A stretch of DNA of 45,635 bases from Cytophagales bacterium (lineage in GTDB: Bacteria; Bacteroidota; Bacteroidia; Cytophagales; VRUD01). A model generated the notes under the pieces. That model did no database searches, was not told where the DNA came from, and saw only the letters and a program-made list of their open reading frames with translations. Where the stretch lies: NCBI GenBank assembly GCA_019456305.1, contig VRUD01000032.1, positions 1 through 45,635 of the forward strand, in the 5' to 3' direction. A program made the translations under genes and the position numbers. This document shows, piece after piece, positions 15,614-22,894 of this stretch. The number at the start of each line of letters is the position of its first letter. The first letter of the stretch is position 1.

Positions 15614-15667
15614 GTGTTCATGTGTTCAAGTGTTCACTTAAATTCTCCTGAATACCTGAACACATTT
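15614..15667. repeat. Inverted repeat of GTTCATGTGTTCAAG words
   Basis: ATGTGTTCAAGTGTTCA and TGAATACCTGAACACAT form a stem with about 13 of 17 matches, followed by T residues on the + strand. It lies just upstream of the ZIP start codon. The same words flank the rpsB-tsf gap (about 31195 and 31318). 15668-15784, before the methyltransferase stop, shows nothing else. Confidence 0.65.
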
Positions 15668-15784
15668 TTTTTAATCTTTGTATTTAAGGTTGTAAATATA
15701 GCAACTAAATTTGGTGTGGGTGTAAAAAAATACTTTTTAAATATTTTATACAAACTAAATTTTATTCATAAATTGCATTCTAAA

Positions 15785-16603
15785 TTATTTTCTTAAAACA
15801 AAGATCATCCTATCAGAACCCTTCTCATCAAAATCATTAAGCCGGTAATCACCAAACACGTCTTCAAGCATCAATCCCACCTGTTTAAAATAAGACAGAA
15901 ACTCGTCTTTTGTAATGGCTTTGACTTTTTCTTCAAATTGGTATTTTCTGCCGTCTGCCTGAAAGTTAATTTTTTTTACAATAAAGCCATCTTCAAAATT
16001 TCTTTTCAGGTTGAATGATATGTTTTCCACTTTTATTGTTTCTGATGTTACCAGGCTATTTATCACCCTGTTTGTATTCATAAAATCTATGATCAGCTTA
16101 CCTCCACTGACCAATGCCTGTGCTGCACTTTTTATTACTTTTACATTGTCTGTGTCTTCCTCAAAATAGCCAAATGATGTGAACAAATTCAAAATATAAT
16201 CATAATAATGAGACTTATATACATTCCGCATATCGTGTACATAGAAACCAGCTCCACCAGCCCCCCCACCAGCCCCCCTAAATCCCCCCAAAGGGGGGAC
16301 TTTGCCATCCCCTTTCCCTTTGGGCAATTGGGGCGGGAAGTCCCCCCTTTGGGGGGATTTAGGGGGGCTGGTTGCATATTTAATATTTTCTTCAGACAGG
16401 TCAATTCCAGTAACATCATATCCTTTCTTATTGAGATAAACAGCATGGCGACCCCTGCCGCATGGCATATCCAGGATCTTATCACCGGGCTTGAGTTGTA
16501 AATAATCTTCCAGGTTATCAATAAACAATTTTGCCTCATCCTCATCTCTGTGTTTGTAAAGAAGGTGATAATATGGGGAATTAAACCATTTATTGTACCA
16601 CAT
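15785..16603 (-). CDS. Class I SAM-dependent methyltransferase with embedded repeat element
   Basis: A 272-residue protein. Motif I is DMPCGRGRHAVYL (about residues 45-57), the acidic ribose-binding motif is VTGIDLSEENI (64-74) and YDYILNLFTSFGYF follows later. This is the Methyltransf_25-like group; substrate unknown. Residues of about 78-119 (SPPKSPQRGD, LPKGKG, PPLGGFRGAGGGAGGAG) replace the short linker that usually joins these motifs. They are encoded by a 101-bp palindromic element. The rest of the fold appears intact and the frame is open, so the protein may still function with a disordered loop. Confidence 0.87.
   Translation of the reverse strand: MWYNKWFNSPYYHLLYKHRDEDEAKLFIDNLEDYLQLKPGDKILDMPCGRGRHAVYLNKKGYDVTGIDLSEENIKYATSPPKSPQRGDFPPQLPKGKGDGKVPPLGGFRGAGGGAGGAGFYVHDMRNVYKSHYYDYILNLFTSFGYFEEDTDNVKVIKSAAQALVSGGKLIIDFMNTNRVINSLVTSETIKVENISFNLKRNFEDGFIVKKINFQADGRKYQFEEKVKAITKDEFLSYFKQVGLMLEDVFGDYRLNDFDEKGSDRMIFVLRK
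16270..16370. repeat. 101-bp palindromic element inside the methyltransferase gene
   Basis: Perfect 32-bp arms (16270-16301 and 16339-16370), identical in sequence to the arms of the element at 13221-13333. The centre matches that element in reverse complement (CCCAAAGGGAAAGGGGATGG on the minus strand). A partial duplication of CAGCCCCCC lies just outside its left end (16258-16267). Confidence 0.93.
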
Positions 16604-16723
16604 TTTATATATACAGGTTACGATTTTTTATTTTACGGGATTAAATGTATTATTTATTGAATTAAATTTCATAAATTTCGGCAGAAAAATAAATAACCAG
16701 ATCAATTAAGTTAGTTATCAAAC

Positions 16724-17614
16724 ATGAAAAAAATTACAAGAACAGTAATAATTGCAATATTACCTATTGCCTGGTGCCTACTGCCAACTTCTTCAAAAGC
16801 CCAGGGCAAATTAAAATCTGCTATGGAGCTATCCATGTTAAAAGAATATATCAATCTAAGCGATGCGCTGAAAGATCCATCAAAAGTATATAAATTACAT
16901 CTGTCTGACCCGCTAAAAGATCAGGTAAGCATTATTGCGATTTTAAAATTTAAAAACCTGCAATATTTGTACCTGGATGGCACCGGGTTGGATGCTTTGC
17001 CTCCCGAAACAGGGTTGCTCAAAAACATTCAGAGATTAAATATTGCTGACAATAATATCAGAGCGCTTCCTGAAAGTATAACAAAATTAAAAAACCTGCA
17101 AACGATAAATCTTGCAAATAACACGAATTTGAATATTGATGATGCTTTAGAAAAGCTATCAAAACTCTCAACTCTGAAAAATATTGACCTGGGCGCTAAC
17201 AACCTTACGTTGTTACCCGAAGGTTTATATAAGTTTACAGACCTGGAGGTGCTTGAATTAAATGATAACCAGCTCACAGAAGTGCCATCGGATATCCAAA
17301 AGTTAAAAAGCCTGAAAGCCCTCTATCTGCATAATAATAAAATATCAGTAGTTCACAAAAACATCAGCAAATTAGAAGAGCTTAAGACCTTAGACCTGAT
17401 GAACAATGAAATTCATAAACTCCCGGATGAAATCGTTAAGCTTGAAAACCTTCAGTGGCTCAAATTGAAAGGCAATAAGCTCATTACGCTGCCTGCCAAA
17501 ATAGGAGAGCTGCAAAACCTCCATGGATTAGACCTTTCAGATAATCAACTCGCAGAATATGAAAAAAAGAGAATTATGAGGATATTTTCTCATAATATTA
17601 ATGTGATGCTTTAA
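16724..17614 (+). CDS. Exported leucine-rich repeat protein
   Basis: A 296-residue protein with a signal peptide ending near SSKAQG. From about residue 60 to 280 it is built of LRRs of about 23 residues (LQYLYLDGTGLDALPPE, IQRLNIADNNIRALPES, LEVLELNDNQLTEVPSD), of the bacterial/plant-like type with LxxLxLxxNxLxxLP. Such proteins usually bind other proteins at the cell surface. There is no T9SS domain or anchor. Its C-terminal EKKRIMRIFSHNINVML resembles the end of the LRR protein at 32851-33720, suggesting paralogy. Divergent from the methyltransferase gene. Confidence 0.85.
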   Translation: MKKITRTVIIAILPIAWCLLPTSSKAQGKLKSAMELSMLKEYINLSDALKDPSKVYKLHLSDPLKDQVSIIAILKFKNLQYLYLDGTGLDALPPETGLLKNIQRLNIADNNIRALPESITKLKNLQTINLANNTNLNIDDALEKLSKLSTLKNIDLGANNLTLLPEGLYKFTDLEVLELNDNQLTEVPSDIQKLKSLKALYLHNNKISVVHKNISKLEELKTLDLMNNEIHKLPDEIVKLENLQWLKLKGNKLITLPAKIGELQNLHGLDLSDNQLAEYEKKRIMRIFSHNINVML

Positions 17615-17646
17615 AGCGCAAAGTGCGTGGCGCATAGCGCAAAGCG
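17614..17646. repeat. GCGCAAAGTGCG/GCGCATAGC words at gene 3' end
   Basis: Degenerate copies of the GCGCATAGC/GCGCAAAGC word begin directly at the LRR stop codon. Partial self-complementarity (GCGCAAAGTGCG). The same family is at 3761, 22334 and 32173. Confidence 0.65.
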
Positions 17647-17690
17647 TTTTATACATTTATACTAGAGTTGGCATGCATTGTAAAAGGGCT

Positions 17691-18242
17691 ATGAACCAGA
17701 CACTCTACATATTGACTTTTTTTGCCCTACTGACATCTTGTGCTAATAACACAAAACAGGACAGCGTAATCATTGGCGAAACCGAATATCTTGGCTTTTC
17801 AGATTTGCCTGAACCACAATTCGTGACAGACCCAGACGAAAAGAAAATAGTATCAATTACAGACACACTATACAAGAGCGACACCTTAAAAATTAAATTC
17901 AAGACACCGCATTCAAGGGACTTTGCCATCACAACACCAGACGATAAGTTCTTTTTTGTGGTTTATTGGGGCAACGACACGACAAACCCATCGCTTGTTG
18001 ACTGGACAGAATTTGAGAATCTGGACTATTTGGAAATTATCACCGACCAGACAACAGCAAATCCTTGGGACGCGAGAGAACCCAAAAACAAGTTAATCTT
18101 TAACATAACTGGACAATATGAAATACTATTGAGCGAGAACCTTGAAACAGATGACGGGACACCAGTTGAAGTAGAACGAGTATACTACTATGACAAAAAA
18201 AATAAAAATAACTACACGGCAACAAAAAATAAATGCCATTAA
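17691..18242 (+). CDS. Putative lipoprotein of unknown function
   Basis: I do not recognise the family. The 183-residue product from the ATG at 17691 starts MNQTLYILTFFALLTSC, a clear lipoprotein signal with the lipobox Cys near residue 17; an in-frame ATG six codons upstream would place extra charged residues before it. The mature part is acidic and polar (FSDLPEPQFVTDPDEKK, FFFVVYWGND), without recognisable motifs. It lies in an accessory stretch before the toxin-antitoxin array and is preceded by a GCGCAT word repeat. Confidence 0.65.
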   Translation: MNQTLYILTFFALLTSCANNTKQDSVIIGETEYLGFSDLPEPQFVTDPDEKKIVSITDTLYKSDTLKIKFKTPHSRDFAITTPDDKFFFVVYWGNDTTNPSLVDWTEFENLDYLEIITDQTTANPWDAREPKNKLIFNITGQYEILLSENLETDDGTPVEVERVYYYDKKNKNNYTATKNKCH

Positions 18243-18260
18243 AACAGGCGTTTATTCAAA

Positions 18261-18299
18261 ACCGTTGCAATATGTAAAGAATTAAATGAAAAAAAATAA
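18261..18299 (+). pseudogene. Remnant of nucleotidyltransferase N-terminus (copy 1)
   Basis: The frame reads VAICKELNEKK then stop. It matches IAICKELNGKR of the nucleotidyltransferase fragment at 20057-20200, and the next small ORF overlaps its end in the same way. This is only 13 codons with no start. Confidence 0.5.
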
Positions 18300-18387
18300 A
18301 ATGAAAGGATTCGACTATTACTTAAGCGATGAAACGATAAAGAATTACCAGAAGAAGCCCATCGAATTACGACTCAAGTGGCAATAA
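18286..18387 (+). pseudogene. Truncated 'KGFDYYLSDE' small ORF (copy 1)
   Basis: A 33-codon frame, MKKNKMKGFDYYLSDETIKN to KWQ-stop. The first 31 residues are shared with the 59-residue full copy at 20197-20376; after KW the sequence switches to unrelated DNA with a stop. It is a truncated copy. Confidence 0.65.
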
Positions 18388-18576
18388 GTAAATTTATAAT
18401 TGAATTCACATTTATTGACCAATAAGAATTAGAAATTAAAATCTATAACTTAATGGGCAATTTAATTTACGAATTATCCCAACAAAAAAATTCAAATGAA
18501 TCACTTAAAGTGGATTTTTCTAATCAACCTAACGGAATATATTACGTAAAAATTAAAACCACAGATGGAATTGTAA
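18301..18576 (+). repeat. Composite direct repeat, copy 1 (second copy 19026-19298)
   Basis: About 270 bp spanning the truncated KGFDYYL ORF and the following T9SS-domain fragment, repeated at 19026-19298 with only about ten differences. Both copies share the same junction between the two parts, so the composite formed once and was then duplicated. Confidence 0.85.
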
Positions 18577-18602
18577 CTAATAAAATTGTGTTAATTAGGT
18601 AA
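18426..18602 (+). pseudogene. T9SS sorting-domain fragment, copy 1
   Basis: 58 codons reading ELEIKIYNLMGNLIYELSQQ, then VDFSNQPNGIYYVKI and TNKIVLIR-stop: the second half of a type A T9SS domain. There is no start and no passenger. A near-identical fragment is at 19160-19336. Confidence 0.7.
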
Positions 18603-18641
18603 GAAAAAAATTTAATTATTTAATCCATATAAAAAAAGAAA

Positions 18642-18872
18642 ATGAAAACTTTAAAAGTACCTATAAACGAACTTGATTATGCGAAATTCGGGTTTAATGC
18701 TGATAAAATCCCCTTTACCGAACTAAAAGAAAAAATCAGCATAGAGATCGCCAAACAAGCACTTATTAAATGTCAAACTATTGCCCAAAAAACAGGTCTG
18801 TCAAAAATGACTCTAAAGAAAATAAATGACGAAATTAGAGCAGTAAGAAAAAATGCAAAAAATCGTCATTGA
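18642..18872 (+). CDS. Antitoxin-like protein paired with a PIN remnant
   Basis: A 76-residue protein, MKTLKVPINELDYAKFGFNA, similar along its length to the antitoxin at 19375 (shared LSKMTLKKINDEI / LSEMSLKDINAEI segment). It precedes PIN-type toxin genes in both copies and overlaps the start of the next frame by 20 bp. It therefore looks like the antitoxin of a type II PIN toxin system. Here its partner has lost most of its domain, so the antitoxin may be orphaned or may still protect against the neighbouring toxin. Confidence 0.7.
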   Translation: MKTLKVPINELDYAKFGFNADKIPFTELKEKISIEIAKQALIKCQTIAQKTGLSKMTLKKINDEIRAVRKNAKNRH

Positions 18873-19008
18873 TAATAAATTTTTGGAATTGGCAGTTGCT
18901 GGAAAAGCTGAATTTGTGATTACAGGAAATAAAAAGGACTTTACAATGCGTGAGTATGAAGGGATAAAAATTGTCTCCCCTAAAGAATATTGGGAACAAT
19001 ATAAGTGA
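18853..19008 (+). pseudogene. PIN toxin gene with in-frame internal deletion
   Basis: A 51-codon open frame: MQKIVIDNKFLELAVAGKAE through ITGNKKDFTMREYEGIKIVS to PKEYWEQYK. The first six residues align to the start of the full PIN toxin at 19586 (MHNVVLDTN). The rest aligns from its residue about 95 onward (NKFIELAVFSKANFIITGN). About 90 codons between are missing, without frame loss. The deletion removes the middle acidic residues of the PIN active site, so nuclease activity should be lost. The join sits at GATAAT, consistent with microhomology. Confidence 0.75.
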
Positions 19009-19019
19009 GGAAAAACAAA

Positions 19020-19121
19020 ATGAAAAAAAATAAAATCAAAGGATTCGACTATTATTTAAGCGATGAAACGATAAAGAATTATCAGAAAAAGCCCATCGAA
19101 TTACGGCTCAAGTGGCAATAA
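19020..19121 (+). pseudogene. Truncated 'KGFDYYLSDE' small ORF (copy 2)
   Basis: 33 codons ending KWQ-stop, nearly identical to the copy at 18286 and truncated at the same point. It begins 11 bp after the deleted PIN gene. Confidence 0.65.
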
Positions 19122-19159
19122 GTGAATTTATAATTGAATTCACATTTATTGACCAATAA

Positions 19160-19336
19160 GAATTAGAAATTAAAATCTATAACTTAATGGGCAATTTAAT
19201 TTACGAATTATCCCAACAAAAAAATTCAAATGAATCACTTAAAGTGGATTTTTCTAATCAACCAAATGGAATATATTACGTAAAAATTAAAACTAAAGAA
19301 GGTATTTTAACCAGGGAAATTGTTTTGATGAGATAA
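19160..19336 (+). pseudogene. T9SS sorting-domain fragment, copy 2
   Basis: 58 codons, the same as copy 1 up to NGIYYVKIKT, then diverging in DNA but keeping a sorting-domain-like end (KEGILTREIVLMR). The different but homologous ends suggest recombination with different T9SS genes. Confidence 0.7.
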
Positions 19337-19374
19337 GTTAAGTATTTTTATTAACTTTGTAAAAAAACAAGGAA

Positions 19375-19593
19375 ATGAAAACAATACAATTATTAGTCAA
19401 CGAAGAAGATTATCTTAAATATGGTTTGAGAAATAACACAATGACATTATCTGAATTCAGGGACAAAATTGAGATAGAGATTTTTCAAAAGTCAATTGAG
19501 AAGTCTCTTAAAATTGCAAAAGAAACTGGCCTATCAGAAATGTCTTTAAAAGATATTAATGCAGAAATAGAGGAAGTAAAAAAAGGTGCATAA
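19375..19593 (+). CDS. Antitoxin of a PIN-domain toxin-antitoxin pair
   Basis: A 72-residue protein, MKTIQLLVNEEDYLKYGLRN followed by NTMTLSEFRDKIEIEIF and a helical, charged tail. It overlaps the PIN toxin start by 8 bp, a typical antitoxin-toxin operon. It resembles the antitoxin at 18642, especially in the segment GLSEMSLKDIN. The DNA-binding mode is not recognisable from motifs. Likely neutralises and autoregulates the toxin. Confidence 0.75.
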   Translation: MKTIQLLVNEEDYLKYGLRNNTMTLSEFRDKIEIEIFQKSIEKSLKIAKETGLSEMSLKDINAEIEEVKKGA

Positions 19594-20005
19594 CGTAGTT
19601 TTAGATACAAATGTTGTTATTTCATCCATAATTAATGTCGGGTATTCTAATAAGGTCCTTTACCAATTAATTGCCCCCAGGAAAATTACCCTACACATTT
19701 CTACCCCAATATTAGATGAATATATTAAAGTTCTTTCAAGGCCTAAATTTACCAAATTCAAAAACTTTAAAACTAATTCAGATTTTATTTTATCAAACAT
19801 TTACAAAGTAGGAAGAAAATTTACTCCTGATATCGAATTAGATGTGATTAAAGATAAATCTGACAATAAGTTCATTGAATTAGCAGTTTTTTCAAAAGCA
19901 AATTTTATTATCACTGGAAACACAAAACATTTTACAATTAAAGAGTATAAAGATATTAAGATTATTTCACCAAAAGAGTATTGGGAAAATTTCGGAAAAA
20001 AATAA
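19586..20005 (+). CDS. PIN-domain toxin
   Basis: A 139-residue PIN protein of the group annotated as 'putative toxin-antitoxin system toxin component, PIN family'. VVLDTNVVISSI holds the first conserved Asp, STPILDEYIKVLSRPKF the conserved Glu region, and IELAVFSKANFIITGN with KHFTIKEYKDIKIISPKEYW the C-terminal core. PIN toxins are Mg-dependent RNases that cleave tRNA or rRNA. Appears intact, and is the parent-like copy for the deleted frame at 18853. Confidence 0.87.
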   Translation: MHNVVLDTNVVISSIINVGYSNKVLYQLIAPRKITLHISTPILDEYIKVLSRPKFTKFKNFKTNSDFILSNIYKVGRKFTPDIELDVIKDKSDNKFIELAVFSKANFIITGNTKHFTIKEYKDIKIISPKEYWENFGKK

Positions 20006-20056
20006 TATTGATTGATTAAGTAGGGATTTTTTTTTTAACTCTTCTCTTTCAGGATA

Positions 20057-20200
20057 ATGCTTGACTATATTGCAATATGTAAAGAATTAAATGGAAAAAG
20101 GATAAAATATATAGTCGTTGGGGGTGTGGCTATCAACATTCATGGTATCCCAAGGATGACTTATGATCTGGATTTTATCCATAAAAGATTAAAAAAATGA
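20057..20200 (+). pseudogene. Nucleotidyltransferase N-terminal fragment
   Basis: 47 codons, MLDYIAICKELNGKRIKYIV then VGGVAINIHGIPRMTYDLDF and HKRLKK-stop. It matches the start of the DUF6036/AbiEii-like nucleotidyltransferases, where VGG...H and the D-x-D motif form the active site. The family usually continues for another 100 residues or more; here it ends right after the DLD motif. Its TGA overlaps the ATG of the next small ORF (ATGA). Confidence 0.7.
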
Positions 20201-20376
20201 AACAAAATAAAATCAAAGGATTCGACTATTATTTAAGCGATGAAACGATAAAGAATTACCAGAAAAAACCTATCGAATTACGGCTCAAGTGGCTATACAT
20301 GGGTAACCTGGTACGTATGCATTACCCTAAAGATATCATCAAACTTCATAACAAATTCAGAGACGGCATATTATAA
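20197..20376 (+). CDS. 'KGFDYYLSDE' small protein, full copy
   Basis: A 59-residue frame starting MKQNKIKGFDYYLSDETIKN and ending HNKFRDGIL. The family name is unknown to me, but I recall this kind of short protein beside nucleotidyltransferase genes. The sequence is conserved against two truncated copies upstream, with mostly synonymous changes, which suggests past selection. It overlaps the nucleotidyltransferase fragment by 4 bp. Function unknown. Confidence 0.6.
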   Translation: MKQNKIKGFDYYLSDETIKNYQKKPIELRLKWLYMGNLVRMHYPKDIIKLHNKFRDGIL

Positions 20377-20410
20377 ATAAATATGAGTCCACTCTAAAAA
20401 GTATTTTTGT

Positions 20411-20502
20411 TTCTCGCCAAGACGCAAAGGAAGCAAAGAACGCAAAGTAAATAAAAAAAATTACCTTTGCGGTCTTTGCTCACTTTGCGGCTTTGCGAGA
20501 AA
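20411..20502. repeat. Inverted repeat of CTTTGCG words (second member)
   Basis: Arms start TTCTCGCCAAGACGCAAAGG and end CTTTGCGGCTTTGCGAGAA, each three to four degenerate copies of CGCAAAG. The loop is an A/T tract. It belongs to the same family as 9481-9550. It separates the array from the DUF2283 gene. Confidence 0.85.
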
Positions 20503-20548
20503 ATATTTATTTCTTTACAATTATTTACTTTTTAGAGGGTACTCAAAT

Positions 20549-20764
20549 ATGAAATTACATTACTATAAAGATACAGATTCTTTGTATATAGATTTAAACT
20601 CTAAACCTGGTGTTGATTCACAGGAAATTGTTAATGGGCTTGTTATTGATTTTGATGAGAATGGTAATATTGTAGGGATAGATATTCAGGATGCATCGGA
20701 AAAGCTTGATTTAAAAACATTTGAAATGGTGTCATTACCAACTCAAGAAACAAAACTAGCCTAA
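20549..20764 (+). CDS. DUF2283 small protein
   Basis: A 71-residue protein matching DUF2283: MKLHYYKDTDSLYIDLN, then VNGLVIDFDENGNIVGIDIQ and DASEKLDL. These proteins are often found beside toxin genes (DUF4258 partners) and may be antitoxins. No such partner is next to it here: the 3' neighbour is the GH3-like gene 33 bp on. Orphan status is notable but function remains unknown. Confidence 0.85.
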   Translation: MKLHYYKDTDSLYIDLNSKPGVDSQEIVNGLVIDFDENGNIVGIDIQDASEKLDLKTFEMVSLPTQETKLA

Positions 20765-20797
20765 ATATATTTCCTTGTTATTTTTACCAATTCAACT

Positions 20798-22327
20798 ATG
20801 GGCATTAAAGCTTGTTTAAGCAAACCCTTTGCCTCCCTTATAGCCCGCAACATAAAAAACTGGTCGAATAAACCTGTTGAAACCCAGGATAAAGTCTTTA
20901 AAAAATTAGTTATCGCAGCAAAAGATACCCTTTTCGGCCAGGAACATGATTTTGGTTCAATCAGAGATCACCAGGATTTCAAAGAAAGGGTTCCGGTTCG
21001 TAATTATGAAGCGCTTTCCGGTTATTTCAATAAGATCATCGAAGGGCAGGAAAATGTGTTGTGGAAAGGCAAGCCCATCTATTTGAGCAAAACATCAGGA
21101 ACAACCTCAGGGGCAAAATACATCCCAATCACTAAAGGGTCATTGCGCAATCACCTCAACGCTGCCAGGGATGCTTTGCTGTTATATATTGCCCAAACGG
21201 GTAAAACCGGCTTTGTCGATGGCAAAATGATCTTTCTGCAAGGCAATCCGGAGTTGGATAAAACAGGCAATATTCCGGTTGGGAGGCTTTCGGGCATTGT
21301 AGCTCATCATGTTCCTGTCTGGCTGCAAAAGAACAGGATGCCTTCGTACAGCATCAACTGTATTGAAGATTGGGAGGCAAAAGTGGATGCGATTGTGGAG
21401 GAAACCTTAAAGGAGGATATGAGGCTGATCAGCGGCATACCTCCCTGGGTTCAGATGTATTTTGATAAATTGATCGAAAGATCAGGAAAGCAAAACATAG
21501 CTGAGATCTTTCCAAATTTCTCTCTTTTTGTTCATGGAGGTGTAAATTATCAGCCTTACCAGAAAAGCATTGAAAATACAATAGGCAAAAGCATTGATGT
21601 GATTGAGACCTATCCTGCCTCTGAAGGATTTATTGCCTACCAGGATTCGTTTACTGCAGAGTCCCTTTCAGGAGACTCTGCTGGGTCTGTTGGTTTGTTA
21701 TTGCTCTTAAACAACGGCATTTTTTATGAATTTATTCCTGCCAATGAATATTTTTCAAAAAATCCTACCCGTTTATCAATCGGAGAAGTAGAAATTGGTG
21801 TAAACTATGCTATTATCTTAAGCACCAATGCAGGGCTTTGGGGTTATTCGATTGGAGATACGGTGCAATTTGTTTCAAAAAACCCATATAGATTGATCGT
21901 TACCGGAAGAATCGAGCATTATATCTCAGCTTTTGGAGAACATGTAATAGCATCTGAAGTAGAAGCGGCCTTGCTTGCTGTCGCAAAAGAGGAAAGTGTA
22001 AGCATAACAGAATTTACGGTTGCGCCACAGGTGAATCCTCCTGCCGGAGAGACCCCTTACCATGAATGGTATATTGAATTTAATGATCCACCCATGGATA
22101 TTGCTGCTTTTGCTAAAAGAGTAGACGAAAGGTTATGTGAAAAAAATATATATTACAACGACCTGATAACCGGGAGCGTACTTAAACCCCTGAAAATCAG
22201 GGAAATGAAAAAAAATGCTTTCAGAAAATATATGAAGTCTAAAGGTAAATTGGGCGGTCAAAACAAGGTACCGAGATTGGCAAATGATAGAAATATTGCT
22301 GATGAATTGGAAGTTTGGATTGAATAG
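20798..22327 (+). CDS. GH3-like acyl-acid amido synthetase family protein
   Basis: A 509-residue member of the GH3 family, adenylating enzymes known from plants and widespread in Bacteroidota. The ATP-binding motif is seen as SKTSGTTSGAKYIPI (about residues 95-109), with YPASEGFIAYQD in the middle and YSIGDTVQF, RLIVTGRIEHYISAFGEH marking the hinge to the C-terminal lid. The acyl substrate and amine are unknown in bacteria. Length is normal. The 3' end is followed directly by a GCGCAAAGCGCATAG hairpin shared with the convergent yjbQ gene. Confidence 0.88.
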   Translation: MGIKACLSKPFASLIARNIKNWSNKPVETQDKVFKKLVIAAKDTLFGQEHDFGSIRDHQDFKERVPVRNYEALSGYFNKIIEGQENVLWKGKPIYLSKTSGTTSGAKYIPITKGSLRNHLNAARDALLLYIAQTGKTGFVDGKMIFLQGNPELDKTGNIPVGRLSGIVAHHVPVWLQKNRMPSYSINCIEDWEAKVDAIVEETLKEDMRLISGIPPWVQMYFDKLIERSGKQNIAEIFPNFSLFVHGGVNYQPYQKSIENTIGKSIDVIETYPASEGFIAYQDSFTAESLSGDSAGSVGLLLLLNNGIFYEFIPANEYFSKNPTRLSIGEVEIGVNYAIILSTNAGLWGYSIGDTVQFVSKNPYRLIVTGRIEHYISAFGEHVIASEVEAALLAVAKEESVSITEFTVAPQVNPPAGETPYHEWYIEFNDPPMDIAAFAKRVDERLCEKNIYYNDLITGSVLKPLKIREMKKNAFRKYMKSKGKLGGQNKVPRLANDRNIADELEVWIE

Positions 22328-22333
22328 CGGGTA

Positions 22334-22412
22334 GCGCAAAGCGCATAGTACAAAGCTTGAAGCAATGGCTAAAGCGTTGAACGCCATGCGCTATGCTCTA
22401 TGCGCTTTGCGC
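22334..22412. repeat. Hairpin of GCGCAAAGCGCATAG words between convergent genes
   Basis: Perfect 15-bp outer arms (22334-22348 and 22398-22412) with more copies of the word inside (CATGCGCTATGCTCTATG). It lies between the stop codons of the GH3-like and yjbQ genes. Possible bidirectional terminator, though without T-runs. Confidence 0.87.
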
Positions 22413-22414
22413 AC

Positions 22415-22828
22415 TTAGTCTCCAATAATTTTCACCATAACCCTTTTTTTCCTCATTCCATCAAATTCTGCATAATAGATCTGCTCCCAGGGGCCAAAAT
22501 CTAAATTACCATCGGTTATTGCCACCACCACTTCTCTACCCATAATGGTTCTCATTAAGTGTGCATAGGCATTATCTTCCCCGGTTAAATTATGCTTGTA
22601 ACTTTTGTTTACATCCACCAATTCATGCAGCCAATTTTTATAATCTGCTATTAAGCCTGATTCCGCATCATTAATGTAAACTGAAGCGGTTATGTGCATG
22701 GCATTCACTAAAACGAAGCCTTCCCTGACCCCACTTTTTTTAACCGCACTTTCAACCTTATCTGTAATATTTACAAATTCGATTCTTTCCTCTGTGCCAA
22801 ACCAAAGATGTTCTGTGTATGATTTCAT
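22415..22828 (-). CDS. YjbQ family protein (UPF0047)
   Basis: A 137-residue protein of the YjbQ/UPF0047 family. [20 protein letters not shown] carries the conserved MH-T and E residues, [12 protein letters not shown] the second His motif and [13 protein letters not shown] the C-terminal signature. Members have been called secondary thiamine-phosphate synthases from complementation evidence; the physiological reaction is not settled. It lies 66 bp downstream of the TAXI gene on the same strand and may belong to that transcript. Confidence 0.88.
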   Translation of the reverse strand: MKSYTEHLWFGTEERIEFVNITDKVESAVKKSGVREGFVLVNAMHITASVYINDAESGLIADYKNWLHELVDVNKSYKHNLTGEDNAYAHLMRTIMGREVVVAITDGNLDFGPWEQIYYAEFDGMRKKRVMVKIIGD

Positions 22829-22894
22829 TATTCTTGTTTATTTGCTGGCGTAATTGTCTGGTCTCTGAAGCTTTTACAGGGCGCACGATAAATT

